A stretch of 64,000 bases of DNA, taken from positions 1,450,061 to 1,514,060 of the forward strand of contig WNKI01000004.1 of the NCBI GenBank assembly GCA_015350385.1, read 5' to 3'. A model generated the notes under the pieces. The model did not search any database and was not told the DNA's origin. It saw only the letters and a list, made by a program, of their open reading frames with translations. Positions 50,101-59,949 of the stretch are shown piece after piece. Within the stretch, counting starts at the first letter, position 1. Every line of letters begins with the position of its first letter. The DNA comes from Aculops lycopersici (taxonomy: Eukaryota; Arthropoda; Arachnida; Trombidiformes; Eriophyidae). The position numbers and the translations under genes are program-made.

Positions 50101-53100
50101 CCGTCGTCGGCGGCGGCGGCGCCGCGGCATCGTCTCGTTTTAGATTCAAATCTAGTTTACATAATCGTGCTCAGTTTAGTTAGCTAACAACAAACTGCCA
50201 GTATGATAACAATGAGCACGCCAGGCAAGAGCTTCGTTTTTCTCCCCTCTCCACTTGGCAATTATTGTTAATAATATTGAACAACTGGAACAAGAACAAC
50301 CACCAGCTCGGTGGTTGTTCCTGTGCGCAACAAGTGGTCGGTCGGCCGGCCGGTAGACCGTTAGATTTTTGTTTGTGGGATGCGCCAGTCGCGACCTTGC
50401 AGCTAGCGCGTAACCCTTTGTGCGGCGGTCACACCGACCACTTGTTGCTGGTGCTCTGGAGGAACATCCGAACCTCAACTTCTTGCCGAAGTAGACGAGT
50501 AACAAGCGCAATTTCGACCACGCGATTAACGATTGAGCTCGAGTTTGAACTCAACAACTCCATTCGGCCACCGCAGCCGGTTCAAATTGAGAGCGACGGC
50601 GGCGGTCGGGTCGGCTAGAATCGGATGACGTCGGAAGGGAGCCATTGAGGTGCACGCGAAATCATAGACACACCGTTTTTGTAACTGATTCTCCAATTGT
50701 TTCAACTGGCCACTAACGGGATGCTTATTTGAGGAGTAAATTTGCCGACTTTGTAGCGTGATGAGTTGAGTTTTGAGATGAACCGAGAAGATGAGATTAG
50801 ATCACATCGGCGATACTACTACGCCGATGTGATCCTCTGCGATGAGACTACGAAGGAGTCCAATCTGATTGTGAGCGAGTGTGATATGAATCTCAACGAT
50901 GTCTCACGAAACTTTGTGTCTATCTATCTAACTGTCTTATTGTTTGACCTGTTGTTATTCTTATTCCTATTCTTAGTCTCATCCTCTTGTTGCTGCTGCT
51001 GCTGCTATCTAAAGTTAGTAATAATAACAAGAAGATTTAGAGGGAGCTAGAGATAAGATAGGGAAATCAGATTAGCGCGCTTGTTACACTTACACGCAGT
51101 GTTACAATCCACCACCTGTTGGCGCCAAATTAGTCTCGGCGCTTTGGATCTTGGCCGGTGCTTGGCGGTGCCCACTTGTTGCAACAGTGAGCTCGCACGC
51201 AAAGCCTATGACCAACAATTGTTAGCGCAGACCATCGCACATTGAGTCGGTGGTCGCCTTTAAAATGCAAAGGGAGTGGGTAGTGGCGAAAGTAACCAAT
51301 CGCATGAGGTCAAGAGTGTGGCGCTGGCCAAGAGTACGATGCGAATCTGTAGCCAATTTTAAATTAGACACCTTCCTTGGCGAGAGACAATCGAATCGGT
51401 TGGTGATGCAAATCACCTGCTGATATTGACGCAACATCCACTCTCGACTCTGGCGAGTGATGAACTCGACATGCGATCTAAAGCTAACAAGCGAGCGCCA
51501 ATACCTTTTGTGCCATCGGCTTGTTATTGGACCGTTAGATCGCAACTCAGCGCTGCACATTACAAGGTATAGTACATGTTTCATCAACCATCACTAGCAG
51601 AAATAATAGACACATCTTCTAAAGTAAACTCGACTCAAAAGATTGTGCCAGAAGTGTGAGCTGAAATTTAAACTAAACACAACATAACATGACATTTGCG
51701 CCCGAGGAAAATCTGCGGTTTGCTAGCAAAAACAGAGACACAGTAAGCACTCGACTAACGGTTGACTCTGCTCTTGGTAGAAGTAATGTTGTCGTCTTCG
51801 TGGTTAGATAAATCAAATGCAACTAAGGATACATTGTAACGGTAGGGCACAGCAACTCGTTGCTACTTGCCACTCTCAACTCTCCGCTCATAAGCTTCAG
51901 TTGACGGTCGTTACAATAACAAGACCACAACTGTAACTGTAACTGTACCCGTAACTTTAACTGTAACTGTAACTGCAAATGCAACTACATTGAGAAGAGG
52001 AAAACTAAAACAAACCATTCGCCTGAGAGATTTAACGCAACTTTCAACACTGAACTCCCTGGTCGTTGTCGTCATATTACCCCATTGAGTTGCTAGCTAA
52101 CCAGTTGGTTAGCTAGCAACGGCTGGAAGTCGGGCATCAATAATATCTGCGCCGCTAATGGCCGCAATCCATCGCACCGCTGGCCGTAGGTTCGATGGCA
52201 ATGATTCCGCGTACTCGCACAGGTTGCCCGACGTCGACTCATCCTCTTGTTGGTGTCGTCGTCGTCGTCGCCGTCGTCGTTGTCGTCGTCGTAATATTAG
52301 TGGTCGTTGTGGTAGTACTCGTAGCGATCTCCAGTTGATCTGGAGCCATGCAAACGAAACTTGGCCGCGAGAGCCGGCAAAGCTTAGTGGCCATAATAAC
52401 TCTTATGGTAAGGGTTCATCTTGGAGTTATATAAACAAACACAAGCAACCTCCGAAGAGCAAAGCAAAGACAGGAGATTCGCGTGGCTGCCTTGCGAAAG
52501 CATGAGTTAAAGATGGCCGCGGAATCCTCAGGTGGTTGCTAGTTGCACGCCAATGGCTAGTGCGGTTGTAAACTCGTCATACACGCGCCAAGTTCTTCTT
52601 GTTGTTTATGATCCAGCACGAGACTTTTGCTTGTGGTGTTTGTTTTCATTTGACAGGTCAATAAAATAATAGTGTTGAACAAAAGAGTTGCTGGTGGTAA
52701 AAGGTAAAGTTTTCATCATCAACAAGATGAGCATTCTGCTCTTTTTGCCCTCTCGCTCTCTATCCGCTTGTTGGACTCACCGATTCAACTTTAGTCAATC
52801 TCTCTCGCTCGCTCGCTCGCTTGGCACCAGGTAAACTTGGCTTGCGGAAAAACCAACAACCTTCAGCGCGAGCCACGCGCCGGCCGCCAATTAGTCTCGC
52901 CTCTTGGCTAGCGAGTCAGCGGTCAAGTGGTCGGCTGACGGTAGAAAGTTTGGCCACTTGTTGAGTCGACGTTGGCTTTCTGTTGTTGCTACCATCGCTA
53001 TGCGTCGCTGAGTGTCGTCGTGTTTCAAGGGAGCCTGTTATAAGTCAATTGTGCATTCAGGTGGGCCGCGGGTGTCGCTTGGCCCATGAGTAGGCCAGCG

Positions 53101-56100
53101 CAGGTGCCCACGCATTACGTGTTACATAATAGCCAAGTTGTGTTGGCAACACGGCAGCAATAACAACATCGACTCACGTCCATTCGATTGAATTGTGAAT
53201 GTTTGGTTAGCATTGCAAGTCAAATGACGACGGCGACGAGGAAGTGCAACAAGTTAATCTTGAATGACTTTGTTAACTGGCTAGCTAGCTCGTTCGCCAG
53301 TTAGCGAGAAGCCGGCCGGTCAGCAGCAACAAGTGTCTAGAGCGAAACGGGAAACTTCCTGGCGATCTGCGCTTGTTAGCCCGTTAACATTATTATTATC
53401 GTGTAAAAATTACACTCTCTCCCCTTCCTCTTCTTAGCTAACTTGGCTAACCAAAGTGAGCAACAAACCAACTAACCAGTCAACCTTTGATTCACATTAT
53501 TTACCTCGACCAACTGCCAAAACAAACCGGAAATACATCGCACACAATGGTAATGATTATTATGATATCATTACTACCACCACCGCCACCATCATCATCA
53601 TGTCGGTTATATGCTGAAAAAAACCTAACACTCAATACGATGATATGATGCAATGCGATGCGATGCGCAACCTTCAACCTAAACACCAACTATTCCAAAT
53701 GGCAATGAATGGCTTCCACCATGAAACCAACAAATAATATTAAAACACAACACAGCGGAAGCTCCCAATGGCGAAGACTGTTGACTTGCGGCGCGCGGGG
53801 CAACAAGGGCCAAGGCGGAAGTGTGACGCCGTTCGTCTTATTGTTCCTGTTGCTCCTACTTGTAGTCACAATGCTTTTACTACACTTCAAACTCTTTTCC
53901 ATATCATGTAAGTATCTGAAGAATATATATATATATCTCTTAGCGGCCTGCTTGGTTAGCTTGTGGCCAGCTAACAATGCTGACCAGGTGGCTAGTTAGG
54001 TATGGTCTTGGCATTCACAATACAGCGCATGGTTACCGCTTGAAATTCAATTGGCGCTTATTTTCTTTTACATGCAACTCACACAAGCAGCCGGCCGGCC
54101 GGTGCACAATGGTCGCTGAGAGTGCCAACACGCCGCTGGTCTACCTGCGCCGGCAGCGGCCAATTGTCGGTTGGCCAGCTTCATTAGCAAATTTCATTAA
54201 CTCATTGAAATGGCCAGCGCAAGCTAGATGGCGACAGGAGGAGAGCGAGGCGCGCGCGCGTGCGATATGATGATGAGTCGCCGGCTGGTTAAGCAACAAC
54301 TAAAGCTTTAACACCAAGCGATCCAATCGTTCGCGCAACGAGAAACTAAAAAGCAAAACCGCAACCGAAACCACCTGCTCTGTTACTGGCAAGTGGACGC
54401 CGAATCCACCAGCCAAAAGCTCGGTGGTTGTGATCCTCATCCTTGGCGTCATCTCTTTCTCTCTAACGGGAAGCCAGCTACGACGACGACGACGACGACG
54501 ACGACGACCATGACGTTGTGAGCAACTGCAACAAGTGTGTCTTGGCGTAAATGTGTCCCTTTCGTTCAACTTCTCGTCGTCGACGACGCCACCTCCATTG
54601 GCCATCTCAACGCACAGCTGACCTCAAGCCAGCAAAGCGGCAACTGCACTCAGCCGGCCGATTGGATTTCGGGCTTTGGATTGGAATTAAGTGAAAATCG
54701 TTGGGGGTGTGGGAGATGATGGCGACTACTGTCCAGTTGGCGCGGCGACAGCGTAGCAACAAGTGGTTGCGGCGGCTTGGATGCGACCACGACGACGACG
54801 ACGACGATGGCGACTCGAGACAGACTACCGCTAGCCGACTCGGCCTAGCGGCAATAGTTTGCAAGCCCATTCACCAAATTCATCCATCTCTCTATGAGTG
54901 AGTGAGTTAGCGAAAGACACACAAGGGATGCACTTTTGCCAGGTAACTGCCACCCGAACAAGCGACTATACTCGAAAGGTTTGCGCACAACTACTCCAAT
55001 TTGAACTAAGCTCACTAGTTTCACAGTAATTTCTTCATGAATTTCAAGCAAGCATACCCAGCTTGCTTGTTGCCAGAACATCGTCGCCATGCCAAAATGG
55101 TCAAGAAAACTCTTCCACTCGCCACTCTCGAGGGCTACTGACCTTGATGGTGATTTGGAAATCACACAAACACATGGACAACTCGCTCGCCCTAGTGTGA
55201 AATTGCAACCACATCAGTCGCCGAGTCCACCAGTCAGTCACTCGGTCTGTCATTAAGTCAGTCAGTCAATCTGTTCTTGGGTTTAGTTGGGTTAGTTTTA
55301 TTTGTTGGCTTGCTGGCTGGCTAGACAGATATCAGGCTGGTTGGTGTTTTAATTTGCTCCATCCAAATCTAACCTTGGCAACTCTCCCCTCTCCCTCTCC
55401 CTCTCTCTCTCGTGGCTCGTAAACACAAAGATAAAGAGAGGGAGGGAGATAAGTTGGACAAATTGGATTTGGTGACATTATTACCAGCACCAGCACCAGC
55501 ACCACTACCTCAACCCCAAACTGATGGTTTGAATGGGAGCAACAAACAACAAGCAAGCGATCTCTGGCTCGCTGTGTAATCTAATCGAATTGCATCTCGA
55601 ACTTGCAATTCGACGGGTCTCTCAAGAGCCACTTGTTGCTTGCGGCAGAGTCATTTAATATATCCTCGTTCTTCGAGGATTTCCTCGAATACATCCAACT
55701 CTACCATTGAAACAATCGGCCAACAACCACTTGTTGGCCGCATAAGAGACTACTGCTGACAATTGTTGCTACTGCTCTCGTCCATCTAGCTAGTCGTTGC
55801 TTTCTCTCGTGAAGTAGAAGGGAGAGAAATTAATTCAAATTGCCGATATAATGGTCAAATGGAAAGAGTGGGAAACTTTTGCTGGAGTTCCAAGTCATTT
55901 TTCTACTCCATCCATCCATTCGACTCCTCGATGATGCCGACCAGCCACAGCCACCTGTCTGGCATTAGCATAAATTGCAATCGGCGGCGGTCATCAGCAT
56001 GCCAGCAATGGACACTTGAATCGACTATTCAAATGTCTTGACGCCGTGGCCACCTTTGCCACTAAACTTGACGGTTTCAATTCGCCAAGACCGTTAACTG

Positions 56101-58751
56101 CAGCGGCAACATCAGCGGTAGCGTTTAAAACAGCAACAGCAACCTGTAGCTGCGATTTGATATCGTCGTCTTGGAACACAGGAGACTCCCACGAGATTTA
56201 TCAATAGAAGTCATCTCTTAAGTAACTTTCACCCCTCGCTATTGGCTATTAACCTCAACAACTATCTTTTTCCCGCCAAAAATGTGCAATTTAAAATTGA
56301 AAAATTGGAAAAACCAAAAAACAATAGGTAACTTCTACGGCTCCAACGGCAGTAGACAGGCCGACGGATCGTTCAATCTCAAAAATGGAGCCGAATTTTA
56401 CCTTGGAATCACAGAGATGCTCCAGGCAATGGACAACACGGTGGATCCGTGCCACGACTTTTGTAAGTAAAACTTTTCCAACCACTTCAATCTAAAATCG
56501 TTACACTGAGAGTCACAAATCTGATTGCTATCGCCTTGGTTTGGTTTGGTTTGGAGTGGTGGTGGTTGTTGTCGAAATGCGTGAGCTGTAGGAGTAGGAA
56601 AACCACTTGTCGATTAGAAGCTGATAGCGATCGACCACCTCCATTGTGGCTGCTGACGACCACGATGACGATCATTGCAGTGACGATAGCTAAACTCAAG
56701 GGATAATCAATTTACTCGATGCTACTTCAATCTAAACTAAACTTCGTCCATACTAACGACACAAAAATATATCTTAATCTCCACCAGATAACTATGCTTG
56801 TGGCGCGTGGACTAGGCGCCACTCAATACCTGGCGACGAGTCGCGCATCGATACCTTTAGTGTGATGCGAACGGATTTGGGCAACAAGTTGCGGGATTTG
56901 CTCGAGGAGGATGTGGATTCAACGGATAGTGAGGCTTCCATTAAGGCAAAGACCTTGTATAAGAGTTGCGTCAATGAGTCAGTCATTGACAAGCGCGGAC
57001 CGGAGCCTCTAATATCGTTGTTGAATTCCAAGTTTGGCGGCTGGCCGCTATTAGGAGGCATGGAATCTAATTTAGATAACAATAATAATAATGAGCCCAT
57101 GAATTGGGTTCAATTGATGGCCATTCTGAGGACTTATAACAATGAGATTATAATTGGACAAACCGTTGGAAGTCACGAGCACAATTCCTCGATGCACGCC
57201 ATCCGCTTGTATCCCGCCGGTTTGGGTTTGCCGTCGGCCGATTACTACAATTCAAGTAGTAGACAGTTTAAGGCTTATGAAAAGTATTTGATTAATACTG
57301 CCCAATTGTTGAAGGCAAACAATAGTAATTTAATGTCCGACATAAGGGATATTTTGGAATTTGAAACCGGCTTAGCAAATATCTCAAAGCCATTCGAACG
57401 GCAGGGCGGCGCAACTTACCATCGAATGACCATAGCGCGTTTACAAAAGTACACGCCAGCCATCGATTGGGACACCTATTTCAAGTACTCCTTTCCCGAT
57501 TTGAACATTAACTCCACCGAACAGGTGGGCCTCTATGGATTGGATTTCTTCATGGACATTGCCCATTTAATTAACGCCACGCCCAGTAAGAAAACTGTGA
57601 TTAATTATTTATTGTGGCGTTTTGTGATGAATCGTGTCAACAATTTGGGCAAACAATTTGCCGACAACCAACACGAATATGCGGCCGAGATTTCGGGGGC
57701 CAAGGTTCAGGCTCCGAGACATAAGGTTTGTGTTGATTATGTAAATGGAAATATGGGAATGGCCGTTAGTTCATTGTATGTTAAGCGCCATTTTGATACT
57801 GGATCCAAGGCTCAGGCTGAGATTATGATTGCCAATATTAGGCAAGCATTTTTGGAAATCTTAAATCAAGTTGATTGGATGGATGCAGAGACACGAACTG
57901 AGGCCATTGTAAAGGCCAAGTCAATGTTACAACATATCGGTTTTCCCATGTGGATCATTGATCCACCTCAATTGGACCAGGAGTATCAGCATCTCAATTT
58001 TAGTTCTGAAAATTACTTCGAAAATGTCATCCAACTCATACAGTCCTTTGCCAAAGAGACGCGCGTTAAGTTGCGTCAACCAAGTGAACGCGACAAGTGG
58101 ACAGTGGCGCCAAGTATTATAAATGCCCATTATTTGAGGACTAAAAATTTAATGAGCTTCCCGGCAGGTATCCTGCAACCGCCCATTTATCACACTCGTT
58201 ATCCAAAATCACTCAATTACGGTGGCATCGGTAGTATCATTGGCCACGAGATTACTCATGGTTTCGATAACGACGGTAGGCATCACGATTACCAGGGCAA
58301 CCAGCGCCTTTGGTGGCACCCAAATACAATTGATAGATTTATAATTAGGTCACAGTGTATGGTTCGTCAGTATGATGATTATAGTGTTGAGATTAGAGGC
58401 GAAAATGTAACTGTTAGTGGAATTAGGACGCTAGGCGAGAATATTGCCGATAATGGTGGACTAAAGGAGGCATTTATGGCCTATCGGCGCTACGAGCAGG
58501 AGAATGGACCAGAGGACACATTGCCAGGTTTAAATTTAACCCATCATCAGATGTTCTTTATAAAATTTGCCCAAAATTGGTGCCAAAATATGACGCCACA
58601 ATCCATGATGAATGCCCTAAAAACATGGCGCCACCCGCTTGGTAGATTCAGGGTCATTGGAACCCTATCAAATTTAAACGAGTTCTCCACTGCCTTCAAT
58701 TGTCCAGCTGGCGCCCAAATGAACCCAACGAACAAGTGCAAGGTTTGGTAG
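46603..58751 (+). CDS. M13 metallopeptidase (neprilysin/ECE type), four-exon model
   Basis: Joining 46603-47168, 53756-53907, 56328-56462 and 56788-58751 keeps one frame of 2817 bases (938 residues); all junctions are GT-AG and in compatible phase. The product is a type II membrane protein. It has a long Asn/Gln/His/Ser-rich cytoplasmic tail (about 1-200) and a hydrophobic anchor (VTPFVLLFLLLLLVVTMLLLH, about 213-233). The M13 entry motif (DPCHDFYNYACGAW) is created across the last junction. The catalytic domain has INAHYL, the zinc motif HEITH (58245-58259), GENIADNGG with the third zinc ligand (58434-58460) and the terminal CKVW. All catalytic residues are present. Neprilysin-type enzymes trim extracellular peptides. 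The last two exons are firm; the first two rest on phase, topology and lack of alternatives. A shorter isoform could start at the ATG at 53709. Confidence 0.65.
49207..49540. other. 334-base assembly gap (N)
   Basis: A run of N directly after a CT repeat. Frames reported through it consist mainly of unknown residues and are meaningless. Confidence 0.99.
50328..50447. promoter_or_regulatory. paired E-box words CAACAAGTGG in opposite orientation
   Basis: CAACAAGTGGTCGGT at 50328-50342 and its reverse complement ACCGACCACTTGTTG at 50433-50447 share 15 bases exactly, about 105 bases apart in inverted orientation. Resembles an enhancer with Snail/Scratch-type sites; function is inferred. Confidence 0.45.
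50800..50834. repeat. 13-bp inverted repeat with 9-base loop
   Basis: GATCACATCGGCG (50800-50812) and CGCCGATGTGATC (50822-50834) are exact reverse complements around ATACTACTA. Confidence 0.85.
51930..51986. repeat. CTGTAA hexanucleotide array
   Basis: About eight degenerate units of (A)CTGTAA. Not the arthropod TTAGG telomeric repeat. Confidence 0.8.
52089..52120. repeat. 15-bp perfect inverted repeat with 2-base spacer
   Basis: GTTGCTAGCTAACCA (52089-52103), GT, then TGGTTAGCTAGCAAC (52106-52120), the exact reverse complement. Able to form a tight hairpin or cruciform. Confidence 0.9.
53756..53907 (+). CDS. M13 gene exon: membrane anchor
   Basis: Acceptor CACAACACAG at 53755, exon ending ATATCAT before donor GTAAGT at 53908. 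It encodes SSQWRRLLTCGARGN, the 20-residue hydrophobic anchor and HFKLFSIS. Basic residues before the anchor fit type II topology. The pyrimidine tract is poor; an alternative is a first coding exon starting at the ATG at 53709. Confidence 0.6.
53908..56327 (+). other. second intron of the M13 gene (2.4 kb)
   Basis: No gene seen. Contains CAACAAGTGG at 54757, 55629 and 55727, CAACAAGTGT at 54529, and a CGA trinucleotide array at 54480-54509. Reading frames on both strands are repeat-driven. Confidence 0.5.
54480..54509. repeat. (CGA)n microsatellite
   Basis: About ten CGA/ACG units; gives poly-Arg or poly-Asp in shadow frames. Confidence 0.9.
56328..56462 (+). CDS. M13 gene exon: start of the ectodomain
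   Basis: Begins with GT completing a Cys codon (T|GT) and reads NFYGSNGSRQADGSFNL, then YLGITEMLQAMDNTVDPCHDF. The DPCHDF end plus the next exon's YNYACGAW forms the M13 hallmark. Donor TTTT|GTAAGT. Confidence 0.75.
56463..56787 (+). other. third intron of the M13 gene (325 bases)
   Basis: GTAAGT donor and CTCCACCAG acceptor. Removal restores DPCHDFYNYACG exactly, so this intron is well supported. Confidence 0.85.
56788..58751 (+). CDS. M13 gene exon: main catalytic domain
   Basis: 654 codons covering nearly the whole ectodomain without interruption: YNYACGAW at the start, IGQTVGSHEHNSS, LPSADYYNSSSRQF, VNYVNGNMG-type core, INAHYL, FPAGILQPP, GHEITHGFDNDGRHHD, GENIADNGGLKEA and CKVW at the end. 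Zinc ligands and catalytic Glu are intact. Multiple NxS/NxT sites fit an extracellular glycoprotein. Confidence 0.95.
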
Positions 58752-58884
58752 TTGTAGCTTTCATATCATCATTCCCCCATTCATCAGTTTGTAATATAAT
58801 ACGATCTACAATAATTACAACGCAATATATAATATCATATCATATAAGTATAATCAAATTGAATTGAATAATGTCGTCATAAAT

Positions 58885-58890
58885 AATAAA
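58885..58890 (+). terminator. polyadenylation signal AATAAA of the M13 gene
   Basis: AATAAA about 134 bases after the stop. Confidence 0.5.
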
Positions 58891-59949
58891 GTTGATGATT
58901 TTTGTATACACATACACACACCATATACATCGAGAGGAAAGAATCACTGTTTTTGTAGCTAGAGTAGTTGGATATTTCTAGTGTTTTACTAGGACTAGTG
59001 ATGACACTGATTGAAAACTTATTCTAATTTCAGTGCACCTCGAATATTTGTGTTGACTCTTGCAAGTTAGCCTACAAGAAAACGATGAAAAAATGGCCCG
59101 CAAATTAACCTGCGATCAGTCTGCTCCTATTTAGACAATGACGCCAAGGAGCCAAAACATCCTCGTGGGGCGCCACTACTCTTATGTTTGTGCCGCCACT
59201 TGCTTGTCGCCATTTGCAACTTGTCTGATTCTGTCCCATACTCGCGTAACACAAATGCACAAAAACCTAGATAGCCAATCTAATCGCCGGCCAATCAGAG
59301 AAGCCCGGTGGCAATGTTTTCTACTGGTGATTCTGATTGTAATTGTATCAAAGCACAGTAGTAGTCGTAGAAGTCTAACAAATACTACAAGAAAACCCAT
59401 CGGCTGCCATGGTGAGACCACAGCATCGAATGGTTGGCTGGCGGCGGGTAGGCAAGCAGTCAGTCGTCAGCCAATCAAAGCAAGTGAGCAGCATAATCCC
59501 AGCCTCTTGCAATGTCGAATGCAAACAATGCAACACGAGTTTTACTCTCCATGATGTTGGGCAACATGAATGTCGATCGATTTGAGATCGATATCGAGAC
59601 GTCGGCTAGCTTGACATGAGAGCAACAACATCCAATAGAATGGCAAAATCCATGAACCAATGCAATTATTTATCGTGTAGTTGGTGATCCACTAATAGAA
59701 TGTAGTTTTAACGACTAGTACCGCGACGACAACCACGACCGCGACAATAGTAGCAGAACGGCATGAGTATTAGTGCCGCCACTTGTTGAGCCTATTCAAA
59801 AGCTATTCAAAGGAACGAAAGAGTCATCATCTAGGCTAAGGTGACATTCAACAAGTTGTAGCTTGGTCCTTGTAATTTTAGATCATTATTAATCCATTTT
59901 TCTAGGCGAATTTGGCTAGAAAACTTAAGAGCATAAGTGACCAGCAAAA
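58891..59949. promoter_or_regulatory. intergenic region upstream of the EGF/mucin membrane protein
   Basis: About 1.1 kb. Holds one CAACAAGTGG copy (59779-59788, minus) 160 bases before the next gene's ATG and a related CCACTTGC near 59197. No gene or strong TATA box seen. Confidence 0.45.

Larger units (their letters stand above)
47169..53755 (+). other. first intron of the M13 gene (6.6 kb)
   Basis: No believable protein gene is seen. It contains the 334-base N gap, many CAACAAGTGG/CAACAGGTGG copies (48677, 48808, 50055, 50328, 50438, 51112, 51172, 52954), a strong extra donor at 49928 (ACAG|GTAAGT) that may end another first exon, two inverted repeats, and TCG and CTGTAA repeats. Frames such as 50766-51050 (with one hydrophobic stretch) are unsupported. 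Confidence 0.5.

Noticed and set aside
51930..51986. Telomere-like repeat
   Set aside because: Unit is CTGTAA, not TTAGG, short and degenerate; an interstitial simple repeat.
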